Shown: positions 18,683 through 27,494 of the stretch, in pieces | Position numbering within the stretch: position 1 is the first letter of the stretch | How the letters are laid out: each line of letters opens with the position of its first letter | Assembly (NCBI RefSeq): GCF_003968655.1 | Contig: NZ_RXYK01000002.1 | Coordinates: 62,001 to 126,000, forward strand | Reading direction: 5' to 3' | Origin: Chlorobium phaeovibrioides | GTDB lineage: Bacteria > Bacteroidota > Chlorobiia > Chlorobiales > Chlorobiaceae | DNA: 64,000 nt | Made by a program: the position numbers and the translations under genes | Notes under the pieces: generated by a model | The model's input: the letters and a program-made list of their open reading frames with translations, nothing else | What the model was told of the DNA's origin: nothing | Databases searched by the model: none

Positions 18683-19366
18683 ATGTCCCCATTTACCATG
18701 TTGCAAAATGTATCCGATTCGTCGCGACAGGGCTTTCAGAGTAGGCTCAGGGAGTATATTCTTCGGAAGCATGGATCGGTGAATGCTTTCTGCCGGGCGG
18801 CAGGAATCAAGTATCCTGCACAGATGACTCCCTATCTGAAAGGGAAGTGTATGCCTGGAAAAAAAATGCTGATGCGCCTGGAAAATGACGGTGCGGATAT
18901 TGAGTGGCTGCTGAACGGATATTCCTCCGGTACTTCGTCGGATCAGCTTGGAGGAACCCTCATGCTGTCGCGGTACCGTATGGATGTTGAGCGCCTGCTT
19001 CGTGAAGTACGGCTGCATATGGTGCGCCATGATGGAATATATTCCCGGGGTATTGAAGCATATGCGGTTCTTGACAGTGAGTGCCGGATTGTGGAGCTGA
19101 CTGGTTCGCTTGAGAAGTTCCTGCTGTATGAGAAGAATTCGCTTGTTGAAGCGCAGCTTCGGTCGCTCATTCATCCTGATGATTATGCCGATGTTGAGAG
19201 TGCCATGAGCGGCGGGCGTATTGATGAAGAAATCCTCTCTTTCAACTCCAAGTTTGTGACTGGAGCGGGGGGATATATGCAGGTGGACTGGAGCCTGTTG
19301 ATCAAGAGCAAGCCGATGTCTGACAGGAACGAATACACCATGGTTCTCAGAAAGGCCTGTTGTTAA
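18683..19366 (+). CDS. HTH and PAS domain regulator
   Basis: A probable transcriptional regulator of 227 residues. The N-terminal part (about 10-70) resembles a Cro/CI-type helix-turn-helix as seen in phage-like repressors (HGSVNAFCRAAGIKYPAQMTPYL followed by IEWLLNG; quoted in part). The C-terminal part (about 120-225) looks like a PAS domain (GIEAYAVLDSECRIVELTG, SLIHPDD). A GTG start at 18647 would add 12 residues. The ligand and targets are unknown. It follows kup by 122 bp; a hairpin lies after its stop. Confidence 0.7.
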   Translation: MSPFTMLQNVSDSSRQGFQSRLREYILRKHGSVNAFCRAAGIKYPAQMTPYLKGKCMPGKKMLMRLENDGADIEWLLNGYSSGTSSDQLGGTLMLSRYRMDVERLLREVRLHMVRHDGIYSRGIEAYAVLDSECRIVELTGSLEKFLLYEKNSLVEAQLRSLIHPDDYADVESAMSGGRIDEEILSFNSKFVTGAGGYMQVDWSLLIKSKPMSDRNEYTMVLRKACC

Positions 19367-19408
19367 TGTGACTTCCTGAGCTGGATTCTTGAAAAAATTT
19401 GTTAAATC

Positions 19409-19434
19409 AATCGGCATGTATTACATTGCCGATT
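19409..19434 (+). terminator. Hairpin after the HTH-PAS gene
   Basis: AATCGGCA (19409-19416) pairs with TGCCGATT (19427-19434), continued by TGTA/TACA with one bulged base. Only a short T-rich stretch follows (GGTTCTGTTTT). It may be a weak terminator or a processing element between the HTH-PAS gene and the next gene. Confidence 0.5.
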
Positions 19435-19499
19435 GGTTCTGTTTTAGAAATAAGAAAGTACTGTCATGAGCCGGTCATGAAGCCGGAAAGGAGGTTGAG

Positions 19500-19790
19500 A
19501 TGATGCATTTCAGGGTTGGTGATCCAATCGTCTACCACAAGCCGAAGAGTTCGTTCAGCCCCGGGCCCCGGGCGCGGCAGGTATACCCTCTTGAGCGGGG
19601 GGAAGAGTACCATTATGTGGTGGATAAATTCTGGAGGGTAGCTGAAGTCAACAATGATGGTACTATTGATGTGATAACCCGTACGGGCAAAAAACATCGC
19701 CTCAGCACGAATGACCGGAATATCACGCGTGCCCGTCTGCTTGGTGCTCTTCTGTTCAGAAAACGCTTCCCCTCGGTTACTGAGGCATAA
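19500..19790 (+). CDS. Conserved hypothetical protein
   Basis: A 96-residue basic protein I cannot name. It contains FRVGDPIVYHKPKSS, then PGPRARQVYPLERGEEY and VDKFWRVAEVNNDGTIDVIT, which looks like a small SH3-like or beta-barrel fold, and ends in Arg/Lys-rich RARLLGALLFRKRFP. Two adjacent ATGs (19500 and 19503) follow a very strong Shine-Dalgarno sequence (AAGGAGG, 19488-19494); spacing favours the second. The strong ribosome site is unusual for this window and supports real expression. Confidence 0.75.
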   Translation: MMHFRVGDPIVYHKPKSSFSPGPRARQVYPLERGEEYHYVVDKFWRVAEVNNDGTIDVITRTGKKHRLSTNDRNITRARLLGALLFRKRFPSVTEA

Positions 19791-19815
19791 TTCTTTTGCT
19801 CCCGGGCAATCCTTT

Positions 19816-20049
19816 TTATCTCTCCCCTTCACCCGCAGGCTCATTTCCTGTCCTCAGATGTTTCGCCTCTGTTTCATACCAGAGGGGTTTTTCGTTGCGC
19901 AGCATGCTGACGATTACCTGAAATTCCGCCGGGTCGCTGAACGCATGGTTTTCAATCTCCTGATTTGCTGAATCATACAGTGCAATGCGTCCTTTGTGGT
20001 TTTTGATGTCCCACCGGCTGTAATAGCTTGCAACAAGGATATTTGCCAT
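19816..20049 (-). CDS. Small hypothetical protein
   Basis: A 77-residue protein beginning MANILVASYYSRWDIKNHKG, with no recognised family. It has a good ribosome-binding site (AAGGAG about 9 bases before the ATG) and starts 21 bp after the stop of the pentapeptide-repeat gene on the same strand, so the two are probably cotranscribed. The C-terminus is Glu/Gly-rich. Confidence 0.65.
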   Translation of the reverse strand: MANILVASYYSRWDIKNHKGRIALYDSANQEIENHAFSDPAEFQVIVSMLRNEKPLWYETEAKHLRTGNEPAGEGER

Positions 20050-20070
20050 TGTCGTTCTCCTTTTTTTCTC

Positions 20071-21399
20071 TCAGGGAGCGAGTGTCGCCCTGTTCATGAC
20101 TGCCCATGCTCTGGTGGCGGCCTTGCCTGAGGGAAGTGTTGTGGATGGGGAGAATGTTGCGCCTGAAAAATCGGCGTCCATGATGTTGGCTCCCTTCAGG
20201 TTGGCCCCGGAGAGGTCTGCTCCGGAAAGGTCTGCATCAAAGAGTGAGGCGCCCTCAAGAGTGGCTCCATTGAGATTTGCGCCCGAAAGGGTTGCCCCGT
20301 AGAGCATTGCGCCGGAAAGGTTGGCACCGCTGAGATCCGCATTTTTCAGAAATGCACGGTCGAAGTTGGCTTTCTGGAGGTTTGCCTCTTTAAGGCAGGT
20401 TCTCTTCATGTCGGCTTTTCGGAAGTCGGCATTGCGAAGATCGGCCCCTGTCAAGTCGGCCGTGTCAAGCATTGCGCCGGCGAAATTGCTGCCGGAGAGA
20501 ACTGCTTTTTTCAGGTCTGCACCTCTGAGGCTGGTCTTTTCAAGTGTTTCTTTTTTCATGGTGACTGTCATCTCCGGCCTGCTGCTGCGCAGTCGGTTCC
20601 ATGCCGCCACATCATCCCGGAGGAGTTCCTGCTCGCGCTTACCTGCGCTGCTGACGCCTGTTTCTGCTGAGGGGGCTGTCAAGACAGTTGTTTCTTCAGG
20701 CAGTTCCACCGGGGGAGCCTGTATGGAGTTATGTGAGGTGGTGTGGTTCTGGTCGAAACGGGCTCCCCGTCTCATGCACCATCCCCGGTCTGCCGGTTCA
20801 CCAGAGGGCAGAATGGTTCCTTCGGAGAGAGTTGCTCCCTGCAGAATGGCGTTGGGCAGAAATGTTGCTCCCTGAAGGTTTGCCCCCCTGAGGTTGGCGT
20901 TGGTGAAATCGGTTTCAAAGAGGATGGCGTTGGTGAGATTTGCGTCCATCAGGTCGGCTTCCCTCAATCTGGCCCATCTGAGGTTTGCTCCTGCGAGGCT
21001 GCTCCGACGGAGCGATGCCTCTACCATATATGAGCTTTTCAGGTTGGCTTTGTTCAACCAGGAACCTGCAAGGTCGGCACCTTTCAGGTCGGCTTTTTGT
21101 ATGAACGACATTGCCAGATTTGACCCGCTCAGATTTGCCTCATCAAGACGGGCGCCGGAGAGATCGGCTCGAACGAGAATGGTTCCGCTGAGGTTTGCCC
21201 TGTTGAGCTCGGCATCTTCAAGGTCGGCTTTGTAGAGGTCCATGACCCTTTCCGGACTGCTGCTGCGCATGGTATTCCACCCCGGAATGTCGGTTTTAAG
21301 CAGCTTCAGACTTTCAGGATTGAAGGCTGTTGCCTCTGCTGAGAGGAACATCAGCATTGCCGGCAGCATCAGGATGGTGGCTATTCTTGTGAATTTCAT
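20071..21399 (-). CDS. Secreted pentapeptide-repeat protein with two tandem modules
   Basis: A 442-residue protein with a Sec signal peptide (MKFTRIATILMLPAMLMFLS, cleavage likely after AEATA). Most of the chain consists of A(D/N)LxX pentapeptide repeats, which form a right-handed quadrilateral beta-helix. There are two modules, about residues 27-215 and 262-442. Each opens with a matching segment (LLKTDIPGWNTMRSSSPE and LLRDDVAAWNRLRSSRPE) and closes with a matching cap (ILPSGEPADRGW and TLPSGKAATRAW). A disordered linker rich in Pro, Thr and Ser separates them. It presumably acts in the periplasm. Function unknown. Confidence 0.9.
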   Translation of the reverse strand: MKFTRIATILMLPAMLMFLSAEATAFNPESLKLLKTDIPGWNTMRSSSPERVMDLYKADLEDAELNRANLSGTILVRADLSGARLDEANLSGSNLAMSFIQKADLKGADLAGSWLNKANLKSSYMVEASLRRSSLAGANLRWARLREADLMDANLTNAILFETDFTNANLRGANLQGATFLPNAILQGATLSEGTILPSGEPADRGWCMRRGARFDQNHTTSHNSIQAPPVELPEETTVLTAPSAETGVSSAGKREQELLRDDVAAWNRLRSSRPEMTVTMKKETLEKTSLRGADLKKAVLSGSNFAGAMLDTADLTGADLRNADFRKADMKRTCLKEANLQKANFDRAFLKNADLSGANLSGAMLYGATLSGANLNGATLEGASLFDADLSGADLSGANLKGANIMDADFSGATFSPSTTLPSGKAATRAWAVMNRATLAP

Positions 21400-21571
21400 G
21401 CTGCTTCTTGTTTATATGAATAAGGTGCAGGTGGTTGCGGGCCAGTCCTCTCTCTTGATAAAGTAATGAATTTTCACATCCAGAGAGAAACTTTCCTTTG
21501 CCGGGGCGGGTTCTATAGTGGGAAGTTAGTGGTAAGCAGTTTCATCAACCCATCAAGAGACAGAGACGCAT

Positions 21572-22255
21572 ATGAACAGTATGGAGAAGGTGCTCGTTGC
21601 CGGTGCAACAGGGCGGACAGGGCAGTGGGTGGTACGGCGTCTTCAGCATTACGGCATACCGGTGCGGGCGCTTGTGGGTTCGGCCGGAAAGGCATCGGTA
21701 TTTGATGCAGGAGTTGAGATTGCGGTGGGAAGAGTAGGAGATCGTGCTGCACTTGACAGGGCGGTGCAGGGGTGCTCGGCGGTTATTTCCGCACTGGGTT
21801 CGAGCTCCCTCAGCGGAGAGTCTTCACCCGCGGAGGTTGACCGGGATGGAGTCATTCGTCTGGCTGATGCTGCGGCCGCGGCGGGGGTAAGCCATTTCGG
21901 TCTTGTGAGTTCACTGGCGGTTACCCGTTGGTACCATCCGCTGAACCTGTTTGGCGGGGTGCTTCTGATGAAAGCGGCAGCTGAGAAGCATGTGCGGGAG
22001 CTCTTTTCGACCGGGGGCAGGAGTTATACCATTGTCCGTCCGGGGGGGCTGAAGGATGGAGAGCCGCTGAAGCACCGTATGGTTGTGGGTCAGGGCGATC
22101 ATATGTGGAACGGCTGGACGAACCGCTCTGATGTCGCCGAACTTCTTGTGCTCTCCCTCCGGCTGGATACAGCCCGCAACAGAACCTTTGAAGTTGTCAG
22201 TGGCGATGAGGCCCCGCAGGAGAGCCTTGACTACTGCTATGATGGACTGAGCTGA
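21572..22255 (+). CDS. NAD(P)-binding protein, atypical SDR family
   Basis: A 227-residue Rossmann-fold protein. VLVAGATGRTGQWVVRRL (about 7-24) is the glycine-rich nucleotide-binding motif of atypical SDRs (GxxGxxG), and ISALGSSS, FGLVSSLAV and YTIVRPGGLKDG follow in the usual order. The YxxxK catalytic pair of classical SDRs is not present, as expected for the NmrA/YwnB-like subgroup. Related proteins occur in photosynthetic organisms, including factors for photosystem or chlorophyll assembly, but nothing here fixes the role. Confidence 0.8.
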   Translation: MNSMEKVLVAGATGRTGQWVVRRLQHYGIPVRALVGSAGKASVFDAGVEIAVGRVGDRAALDRAVQGCSAVISALGSSSLSGESSPAEVDRDGVIRLADAAAAAGVSHFGLVSSLAVTRWYHPLNLFGGVLLMKAAAEKHVRELFSTGGRSYTIVRPGGLKDGEPLKHRMVVGQGDHMWNGWTNRSDVAELLVLSLRLDTARNRTFEVVSGDEAPQESLDYCYDGLS

Positions 22256-22286
22256 CGCGGCCATCATGCGCTGCTTTCCTATCCGT

Positions 22287-22649
22287 TCAATCAAGTAGCT
22301 TCAGGCTGAGGAGGAGCTCCTGGACGCTGAAGGGTTTTTTCAGGGTTGCGTCTGCTCCGAGGGCGTCGGCCAGAACCAGATAGTTTTCGGGGCCGACTTT
22401 TCCTCCGCCTGAAATGGCGATGATTTTGAGGTCGGGATGGGATTTGCGAACCTCCATAATCGTTTCAATCCCCTCTTTTTCGGGCATGATGAGGTCGGTT
22501 ATCATGAGAGTTATCGCCTTGTTTTCATTGAGCATCCGGATTCCTGTGACTCCGTCGCCGGCCTCAATGACCTGGTGCCCTTCCCGTTTCAGTGTCGTGC
22601 AGATGAATTTTCTGACGGCGGGATCATCATCAATGACAAGAATGTTCAT
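22287..22649 (-). CDS. Stand-alone response regulator receiver protein
   Basis: A 120-residue CheY-like receiver without output domain. MNILVIDDDPAVRKFICTTL holds the acidic pocket, ITDLIMPEKEG the phosphoacceptor Asp52, and LKKPFSVQELL the conserved Lys. Its ATG overlaps the stop of the hybrid kinase gene by four bases (ATGA), so the pair is translationally coupled. It probably receives phosphate from the kinase or from its receiver and passes it on by protein contact. Confidence 0.92.
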   Translation of the reverse strand: MNILVIDDDPAVRKFICTTLKREGHQVIEAGDGVTGIRMLNENKAITLMITDLIMPEKEGIETIMEVRKSHPDLKIIAISGGGKVGPENYLVLADALGADATLKKPFSVQELLLSLKLLD

Positions 22650-25600
22650 GCTGCAGTGGGATTGTGTGGTGAAATGACTTCGTTGATTGTGGTGGCCAGC
22701 TCGGAGCGCCGGACCGGTTTTTTCAGGAAGCGGCTGATGCCGTAACGGTTGATCGGGGTGGTCAGTTCAATGTCTTTGTCGTATCCGGTAATCAGTATGA
22801 CCGGCAGGTCCGGGTTGAGTTTGTGTGTCTCTGCTGCCAGTTCAATTCCAGTCATGCCCGGCATGGTGAGATCGGTGATGAGCAGGTCAATGTTGCCTGG
22901 GTTTTCATGGTATCGTTCCAGCGCCTTCTGGGGCGAGCTGAATGGTTCAATGGTGAACCCGAGCTGGGGAATCAGGGTTTTCATCATGGTGACGGTGGCC
23001 TGTTCATCGTCAACGAAGAGAATGTTGCCGTTTCCTCCCTGTACCGGCTCAACTTCTGGTTTCGCGACAAGCTTGTCTTCAATCACAGGGAGATAGACAT
23101 GAAAGGTTGTTCCTTTTCCCTGTGAGCTTTCAACTGTAATCTCTCCCTTGTAGCTGGTAATGATTCCATGGACCACCGACAGTCCGAGGCCGGTTCCTTT
23201 GTTGACCGATTTGGTGGTGAAGAAAGGCTCAAAAATCCTCTCCAGCGTCGCTTCGTCCATTCCCTTGCCGGTATCGGTTATGCTCAGGTGTATATGGGTG
23301 ACTTTCTGCAGGGTTGGGAGCAGGTGCCGCAGCTGCCGGTCGGGAACCATTTCATGGAGCTTTATGGACAGAATGCCTCCCGATTCCTCCATGGCCTGAA
23401 ACGCATTGGCTGCGAGGTTGACGATGACCTGGTGAATCTGCGAAGGATCGGCAAGAATGTTTCTGGCGGCGGCGTCTATATCCCTTTGAATGGTTATGGT
23501 TGCGGGAATGGAGGGGCGCAGGAGCTTGAGTGCCTCTTCAATAATGGTCGGGATATGGACGGTGGTTGGTTGGCTTTCCTGGGCCCGGCTGAAGGTGAGC
23601 ACCTGCCCTACAAGGTTTTTTGCCCGTTCTGCGGCATGGATGATCTCATTGAAATAGTCGTGCAGCGGGTCTTCTTCTGCAAGTGAGGAGAGCCCCATTT
23701 CAGCATAGCCGAGCATGGGGGTGAGGATATTGTTGAAGTCGTGGGCAATTCCCCCTGCAAGGGTGCCGATGGTTTCAAGCCGCTGGGTGTTGCGCAGGCG
23801 GGACTCAAGCGCGTCTTTTTCTTCCTGCGTTTTTACCCGCCGGGTGATGTCGAACAGAATGCCGTCAATGCCAGAAAACTCTCCTTTGCTTGAAAACGCG
23901 GGCGTCCGGCGGTCTTCCACCCATCGAAAAGCCCCTCCGCGAGAGACAATTCTGTATGTCAGGGTTGCTGATGCAGTCGTCTTCCCGATGGTGCGGTTGG
24001 AGTGTTCAACAATGCGGCGGTCTTCAGGGTGGATGAGTTCCATGCTCTCAAACAGTCCAGCTTCAAATTCCTCTTTTGAAAAGTCGGCGAGAAACTCCTT
24101 GACCATAGAGAGGATGGTTGTCTTTCCCTCCTCGTTGATGCGGTAGACCGCTCCGGGTATGTTGTCAATCAGAGTCTGGAACTCCCTGACCATCCGTTCT
24201 TTGATGGCCATGTTCCGGATGGTCTCCTCAGCTTTTTTGACATCTGTCAAGTCCACTGAGACCCCTCTGACTCCAGAGAATCGGCCGTTTGTTATGATTG
24301 CAGAGCTGTAGAGGACGAGCGGGAATGTTGTTCCGTCTTTGCGGATGGCGGTGTATTCATGGTTGTTGGACGAACGCTCTCCCCTGGCCATGATAGCCAT
24401 GTTCTTTTGTGCCTTCTGAGCTTCTTCGGGTATGGCGATGCGGAAAATGGAGAAGCTGTCGGCAAATTCTTCAGGGGTGTAGCCGAACACCTCCGACGAC
24501 TTTTTGTTGCCGTAGGTGACAATCCCTTCCGTGTTGATTTCAAACAGCGGAAGGGGAAGGTTGTCAGTCAGCTGCCGGAACCGCTGCTCGCTTTCCGTGA
24601 GGCTCTGTTCCGAGAGGAGGCGTTCTGAAATGTCGCGGCTGATTCCAAAGAGGACCGGCTGGTTGTTCAGTTTGGCTGCTGTGATACGGGTTTCAACGGG
24701 AATGAGGGTGCCTTCAGCGGTCTGCAGCGGTACGCGACAGGTATCACCCTTTCCTGCGAGCATCGCTTCCACATTGGCTTTTGCCTCATCTCTCTGGTCG
24801 GTCGGGTGGAAATCGAGCACATGTCGTCCATGAATCTCTTCAGCTGAATATCCGAGCCGTTTCTGTGTTGTTTCATTGGTGTGGATGACCTTTCCCTCCT
24901 TATCGACAATGAAGAGAAGATCGTCAATGGTGTCGAACAGCAGTTCGAAATTGCTTCTTGCCGCGGCAATCTCCTCCTGGTGACGGGCCTGCATGATGGC
25001 TGCGCCGATATGGGCGGTGACTGATTCCAGCGCTTTACGGGAATATTCCGGTACCTGATAGAGCGTGTGCGAGGCAACATTGAGGTTGCCGATGACTTCG
25101 CCTTTACTGGTGATGGGGATGATGCTGATTGCCAGAAGCTGTTCACGGCGCACGCTTTCGCGGTCGGCAGAACTGGTGTTTCGGTAGTGATGATAGACCG
25201 GTTTTCCCGCCAGTATAAGCTTAAACTGTTTTGAATCGGCAGGATAGAGTCCTTCCTTCCGGACGAATTCATCTGAAAACCCGATCTGGTAGGTGAGGGA
25301 GAGCTCCTGCCGCTCTTTATTGAAGAGATATATCCCGCCGCAGTCCATGCCCGATACGGAGATGGCTGCTTCAAGGCAGAACCTGAGGGTCTCATGGAAG
25401 GATGTGGAGGCGTTGAGCCTGATTGCAAGGTCAAGTTCTGCATGGATGCACTTTTCGGCCCGCTGCCGCTGAAGTGCATTGGCTATGATTCCGCCGGCGA
25501 ATGTAAGGGCTGGAGCTGTGTCGTTCCCCCAGACCATTTCCTTTGCAACAGCGTCAAGGCCGATATATCCGAAGGAGGACTTTCCGGAGGCGAGCGGGAT

Positions 25601-26032
25601 GATGATCAGCGACTTGATGTTCTGAGCTTCCAGAACATCCTTTTCAGCTGCGGCTTCCGGCGGCAGCTCGGATATTCTGGGGATCATCAGGGTTTCATTG
25701 CCCTGAATCCTTTCCATCAGGAAGGGAAACATGTCGGTCGGCAACCCTTTGAGAAAATCAATTTGGGGTTCAATGCCTTCCCTGCACCACTCATGGGTGT
25801 TGTCCATGAGGGTACGGTCATCGTTGAATTCAAAAATGTAGCTTCGGTCGGCCTTAAGGAATTCCCCGATGAGGCTGAGCGTGCTCTTGACCATCTCGTC
25901 AATGTCTTCATACTGTACGCTGATGAAGAGACTTGAAAGGGAGGTCATCAGTTTTTTTGTCGAACGGGCCGTGTGCGAGTGTGCCTTTGGCGTGCGTTTC
26001 TGCGGCGTTGTCCGAGGGGCTTTTTTGTTCAT
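22646..26032 (-). CDS. Hybrid sensor histidine kinase (GAF-GAF-PAS-PAS-PAS-HisKA-HATPase-REC)
   Basis: A 1128-residue cytoplasmic sensor kinase with no membrane segment. Domains read in order: two GAF-like domains (about 30-190 and 195-350), three PAS domains (about 355-480, 480-600, 610-735), a dimerisation domain with TLAGGIAHDFNNILTPML (phospho-His764), HATPase with N box VNLAANAFQAM and G boxes DTGKGMD and GTGLGLSVV, and a C-terminal receiver (LLITDLTMPGMTG, Asp1054). It begins 40 bp after the symporter gene on the same strand, so it may be the last part of the MurNAc-salvage operon, or have its own promoter. The signal sensed is unknown. Confidence 0.9.
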   Translation of the reverse strand: MNKKAPRTTPQKRTPKAHSHTARSTKKLMTSLSSLFISVQYEDIDEMVKSTLSLIGEFLKADRSYIFEFNDDRTLMDNTHEWCREGIEPQIDFLKGLPTDMFPFLMERIQGNETLMIPRISELPPEAAAEKDVLEAQNIKSLIIIPLASGKSSFGYIGLDAVAKEMVWGNDTAPALTFAGGIIANALQRQRAEKCIHAELDLAIRLNASTSFHETLRFCLEAAISVSGMDCGGIYLFNKERQELSLTYQIGFSDEFVRKEGLYPADSKQFKLILAGKPVYHHYRNTSSADRESVRREQLLAISIIPITSKGEVIGNLNVASHTLYQVPEYSRKALESVTAHIGAAIMQARHQEEIAAARSNFELLFDTIDDLLFIVDKEGKVIHTNETTQKRLGYSAEEIHGRHVLDFHPTDQRDEAKANVEAMLAGKGDTCRVPLQTAEGTLIPVETRITAAKLNNQPVLFGISRDISERLLSEQSLTESEQRFRQLTDNLPLPLFEINTEGIVTYGNKKSSEVFGYTPEEFADSFSIFRIAIPEEAQKAQKNMAIMARGERSSNNHEYTAIRKDGTTFPLVLYSSAIITNGRFSGVRGVSVDLTDVKKAEETIRNMAIKERMVREFQTLIDNIPGAVYRINEEGKTTILSMVKEFLADFSKEEFEAGLFESMELIHPEDRRIVEHSNRTIGKTTASATLTYRIVSRGGAFRWVEDRRTPAFSSKGEFSGIDGILFDITRRVKTQEEKDALESRLRNTQRLETIGTLAGGIAHDFNNILTPMLGYAEMGLSSLAEEDPLHDYFNEIIHAAERAKNLVGQVLTFSRAQESQPTTVHIPTIIEEALKLLRPSIPATITIQRDIDAAARNILADPSQIHQVIVNLAANAFQAMEESGGILSIKLHEMVPDRQLRHLLPTLQKVTHIHLSITDTGKGMDEATLERIFEPFFTTKSVNKGTGLGLSVVHGIITSYKGEITVESSQGKGTTFHVYLPVIEDKLVAKPEVEPVQGGNGNILFVDDEQATVTMMKTLIPQLGFTIEPFSSPQKALERYHENPGNIDLLITDLTMPGMTGIELAAETHKLNPDLPVILITGYDKDIELTTPINRYGISRFLKKPVRRSELATTINEVISPHNPTAA

Positions 26033-26072
26033 TTTTTAATGTAATGATACCCTTGTCAAAAAAGAAAGCTGC

Positions 26073-27473
26073 TCAGCGTCTGATGGTTCTGATGAGGGCA
26101 TCAATAAAGAATACGGCCGGAATGTTGACGGCAACGGAAATGAGGATGAACCAGGTCCAGGCAATAGGGGTGGCGCTGTCAAGAAAAAATACCGTGGCCA
26201 TGCCCGCAAGCAGTCCTGCACCAAGGCTTGCGGGGTGAAAGTTCTGCCGGTGTTTGGAGAGCAGGAAGAGGCCAAGCAGCCCTCCATAGGTGTAGGATGC
26301 GATTTTCAGCCCTACCATGATGATGGCTTTGTCGTTTTCGTTGAAGGAGAGGGCTATGGCAATGAGCGCCCCTGCCCATCCGAGGCTGATTATGCGCGAT
26401 GCACGCAGTGAGGGGCGCCCTCCGAGAAGGTCTGTAACGGTTGATGCCGCAAGAGAGTTGATGGAGGAGCCGATTGTCGACATGGCAGCAGAGAGAATGC
26501 CGGCAAGAAGCAGCCCTTTGAGCCCGGATGGGAGGCTGTGAACGATGAACGATGCAAATTCACGGTCTTTGAGAGCGGGCGCACCGTCGGCGAACAGGTA
26601 CATAAGCGAGCCGGCAAGAAGGAAAATTGCGAACTGGAGAAAGACGAAAAAACCGCTGCCGATCAGTGCTTTTCGTGCTGCGCTGAGGCTGCTGCAGCCA
26701 AGTACCCGCTGAACCATCATATAGTCGACACCATGTGAGCCGAGGGAGAGGAACAATCCGCCAAGAAAGGCGCCCCAGAACGACATGGGGTTGGTCAGAA
26801 CATCGCCGGCGAACGAGATGACATGGAGTTTTCCGGAGTCCGAAAGAGTGCTGAGAGCGCTGGTGAGTCCTCCTTCAAGCTGGAGGGAAATGAATGCAAT
26901 TGTGATGATTCCGCCCGCCAGATAGAGGACGAACTGGGCGCTGTCGAGCCAGGCAACAGCTTTCAGCCCTCCCGAGATGGTGTAGACGAGGGTGACGGCA
27001 CCGATGATGACAACCGAGAGCGGCATGCTCCAGCCGGTTACCACCTGCACCACCACTGCCGTGGCAAGGAAACGGATTCCGTCGCCCAGTATTCTGGTGA
27101 CGAGGAAGACGATGGAGGCAAGGCGCTGCATCCCCTTGCCGTAACGAGCCCCGATGATTTCATAAATGGAGGTGACCCCTTCGCGGAAATACATGGGGAG
27201 CAAGAGGGCGCTGACCAGAAATCTCCCGGCTATATAGCCGAGTGGCAGCTGCAGGAACGACCAGTCGCCGCGGTAGGCAAGGCCCGGAACGCTGACGAAG
27301 GTGAGTACCGAGGTTTCAGTGGCTACGATGGAGAGCATTGCTACCACCCATGGAAGCTTGTGGCTTCCGAGAAAATAGTCGCCGGTTGTTTTGTTGCTTT
27401 TCCCCTGCCAGAGTCCGAAGAGCGTGTTTCCGAGCAGGAAGAGAATGACGATTGCCGTGTCGAGAGGCTGCAT
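26073..27473 (-). CDS. Sodium:solute symporter, candidate amino-sugar/muropeptide importer
   Basis: A 466-residue inner-membrane protein of the SSF family with about 13 hydrophobic helices. Family features: GKSNKTTGDYFLGSHKLPWV near the N-terminus, ATETSVLTFVSVPG, RFLVSALLLPMYFREGVTSI, and AVAWLDSAQFVLYLAGG. The gene is 21 bp downstream of namZ in an operon with amgK and murU. By that context I infer uptake of MurNAc or a MurNAc-containing disaccharide from the periplasm; the family itself covers sugars, amino acids, sialic acid and others. The specificity is not readable from sequence. Confidence 0.85.
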   Translation of the reverse strand: MQPLDTAIVILFLLGNTLFGLWQGKSNKTTGDYFLGSHKLPWVVAMLSIVATETSVLTFVSVPGLAYRGDWSFLQLPLGYIAGRFLVSALLLPMYFREGVTSIYEIIGARYGKGMQRLASIVFLVTRILGDGIRFLATAVVVQVVTGWSMPLSVVIIGAVTLVYTISGGLKAVAWLDSAQFVLYLAGGIITIAFISLQLEGGLTSALSTLSDSGKLHVISFAGDVLTNPMSFWGAFLGGLFLSLGSHGVDYMMVQRVLGCSSLSAARKALIGSGFFVFLQFAIFLLAGSLMYLFADGAPALKDREFASFIVHSLPSGLKGLLLAGILSAAMSTIGSSINSLAASTVTDLLGGRPSLRASRIISLGWAGALIAIALSFNENDKAIIMVGLKIASYTYGGLLGLFLLSKHRQNFHPASLGAGLLAGMATVFFLDSATPIAWTWFILISVAVNIPAVFFIDALIRTIRR

Positions 27474-27494
27474 GGAGCGGTGTCTGGGGGTTGG

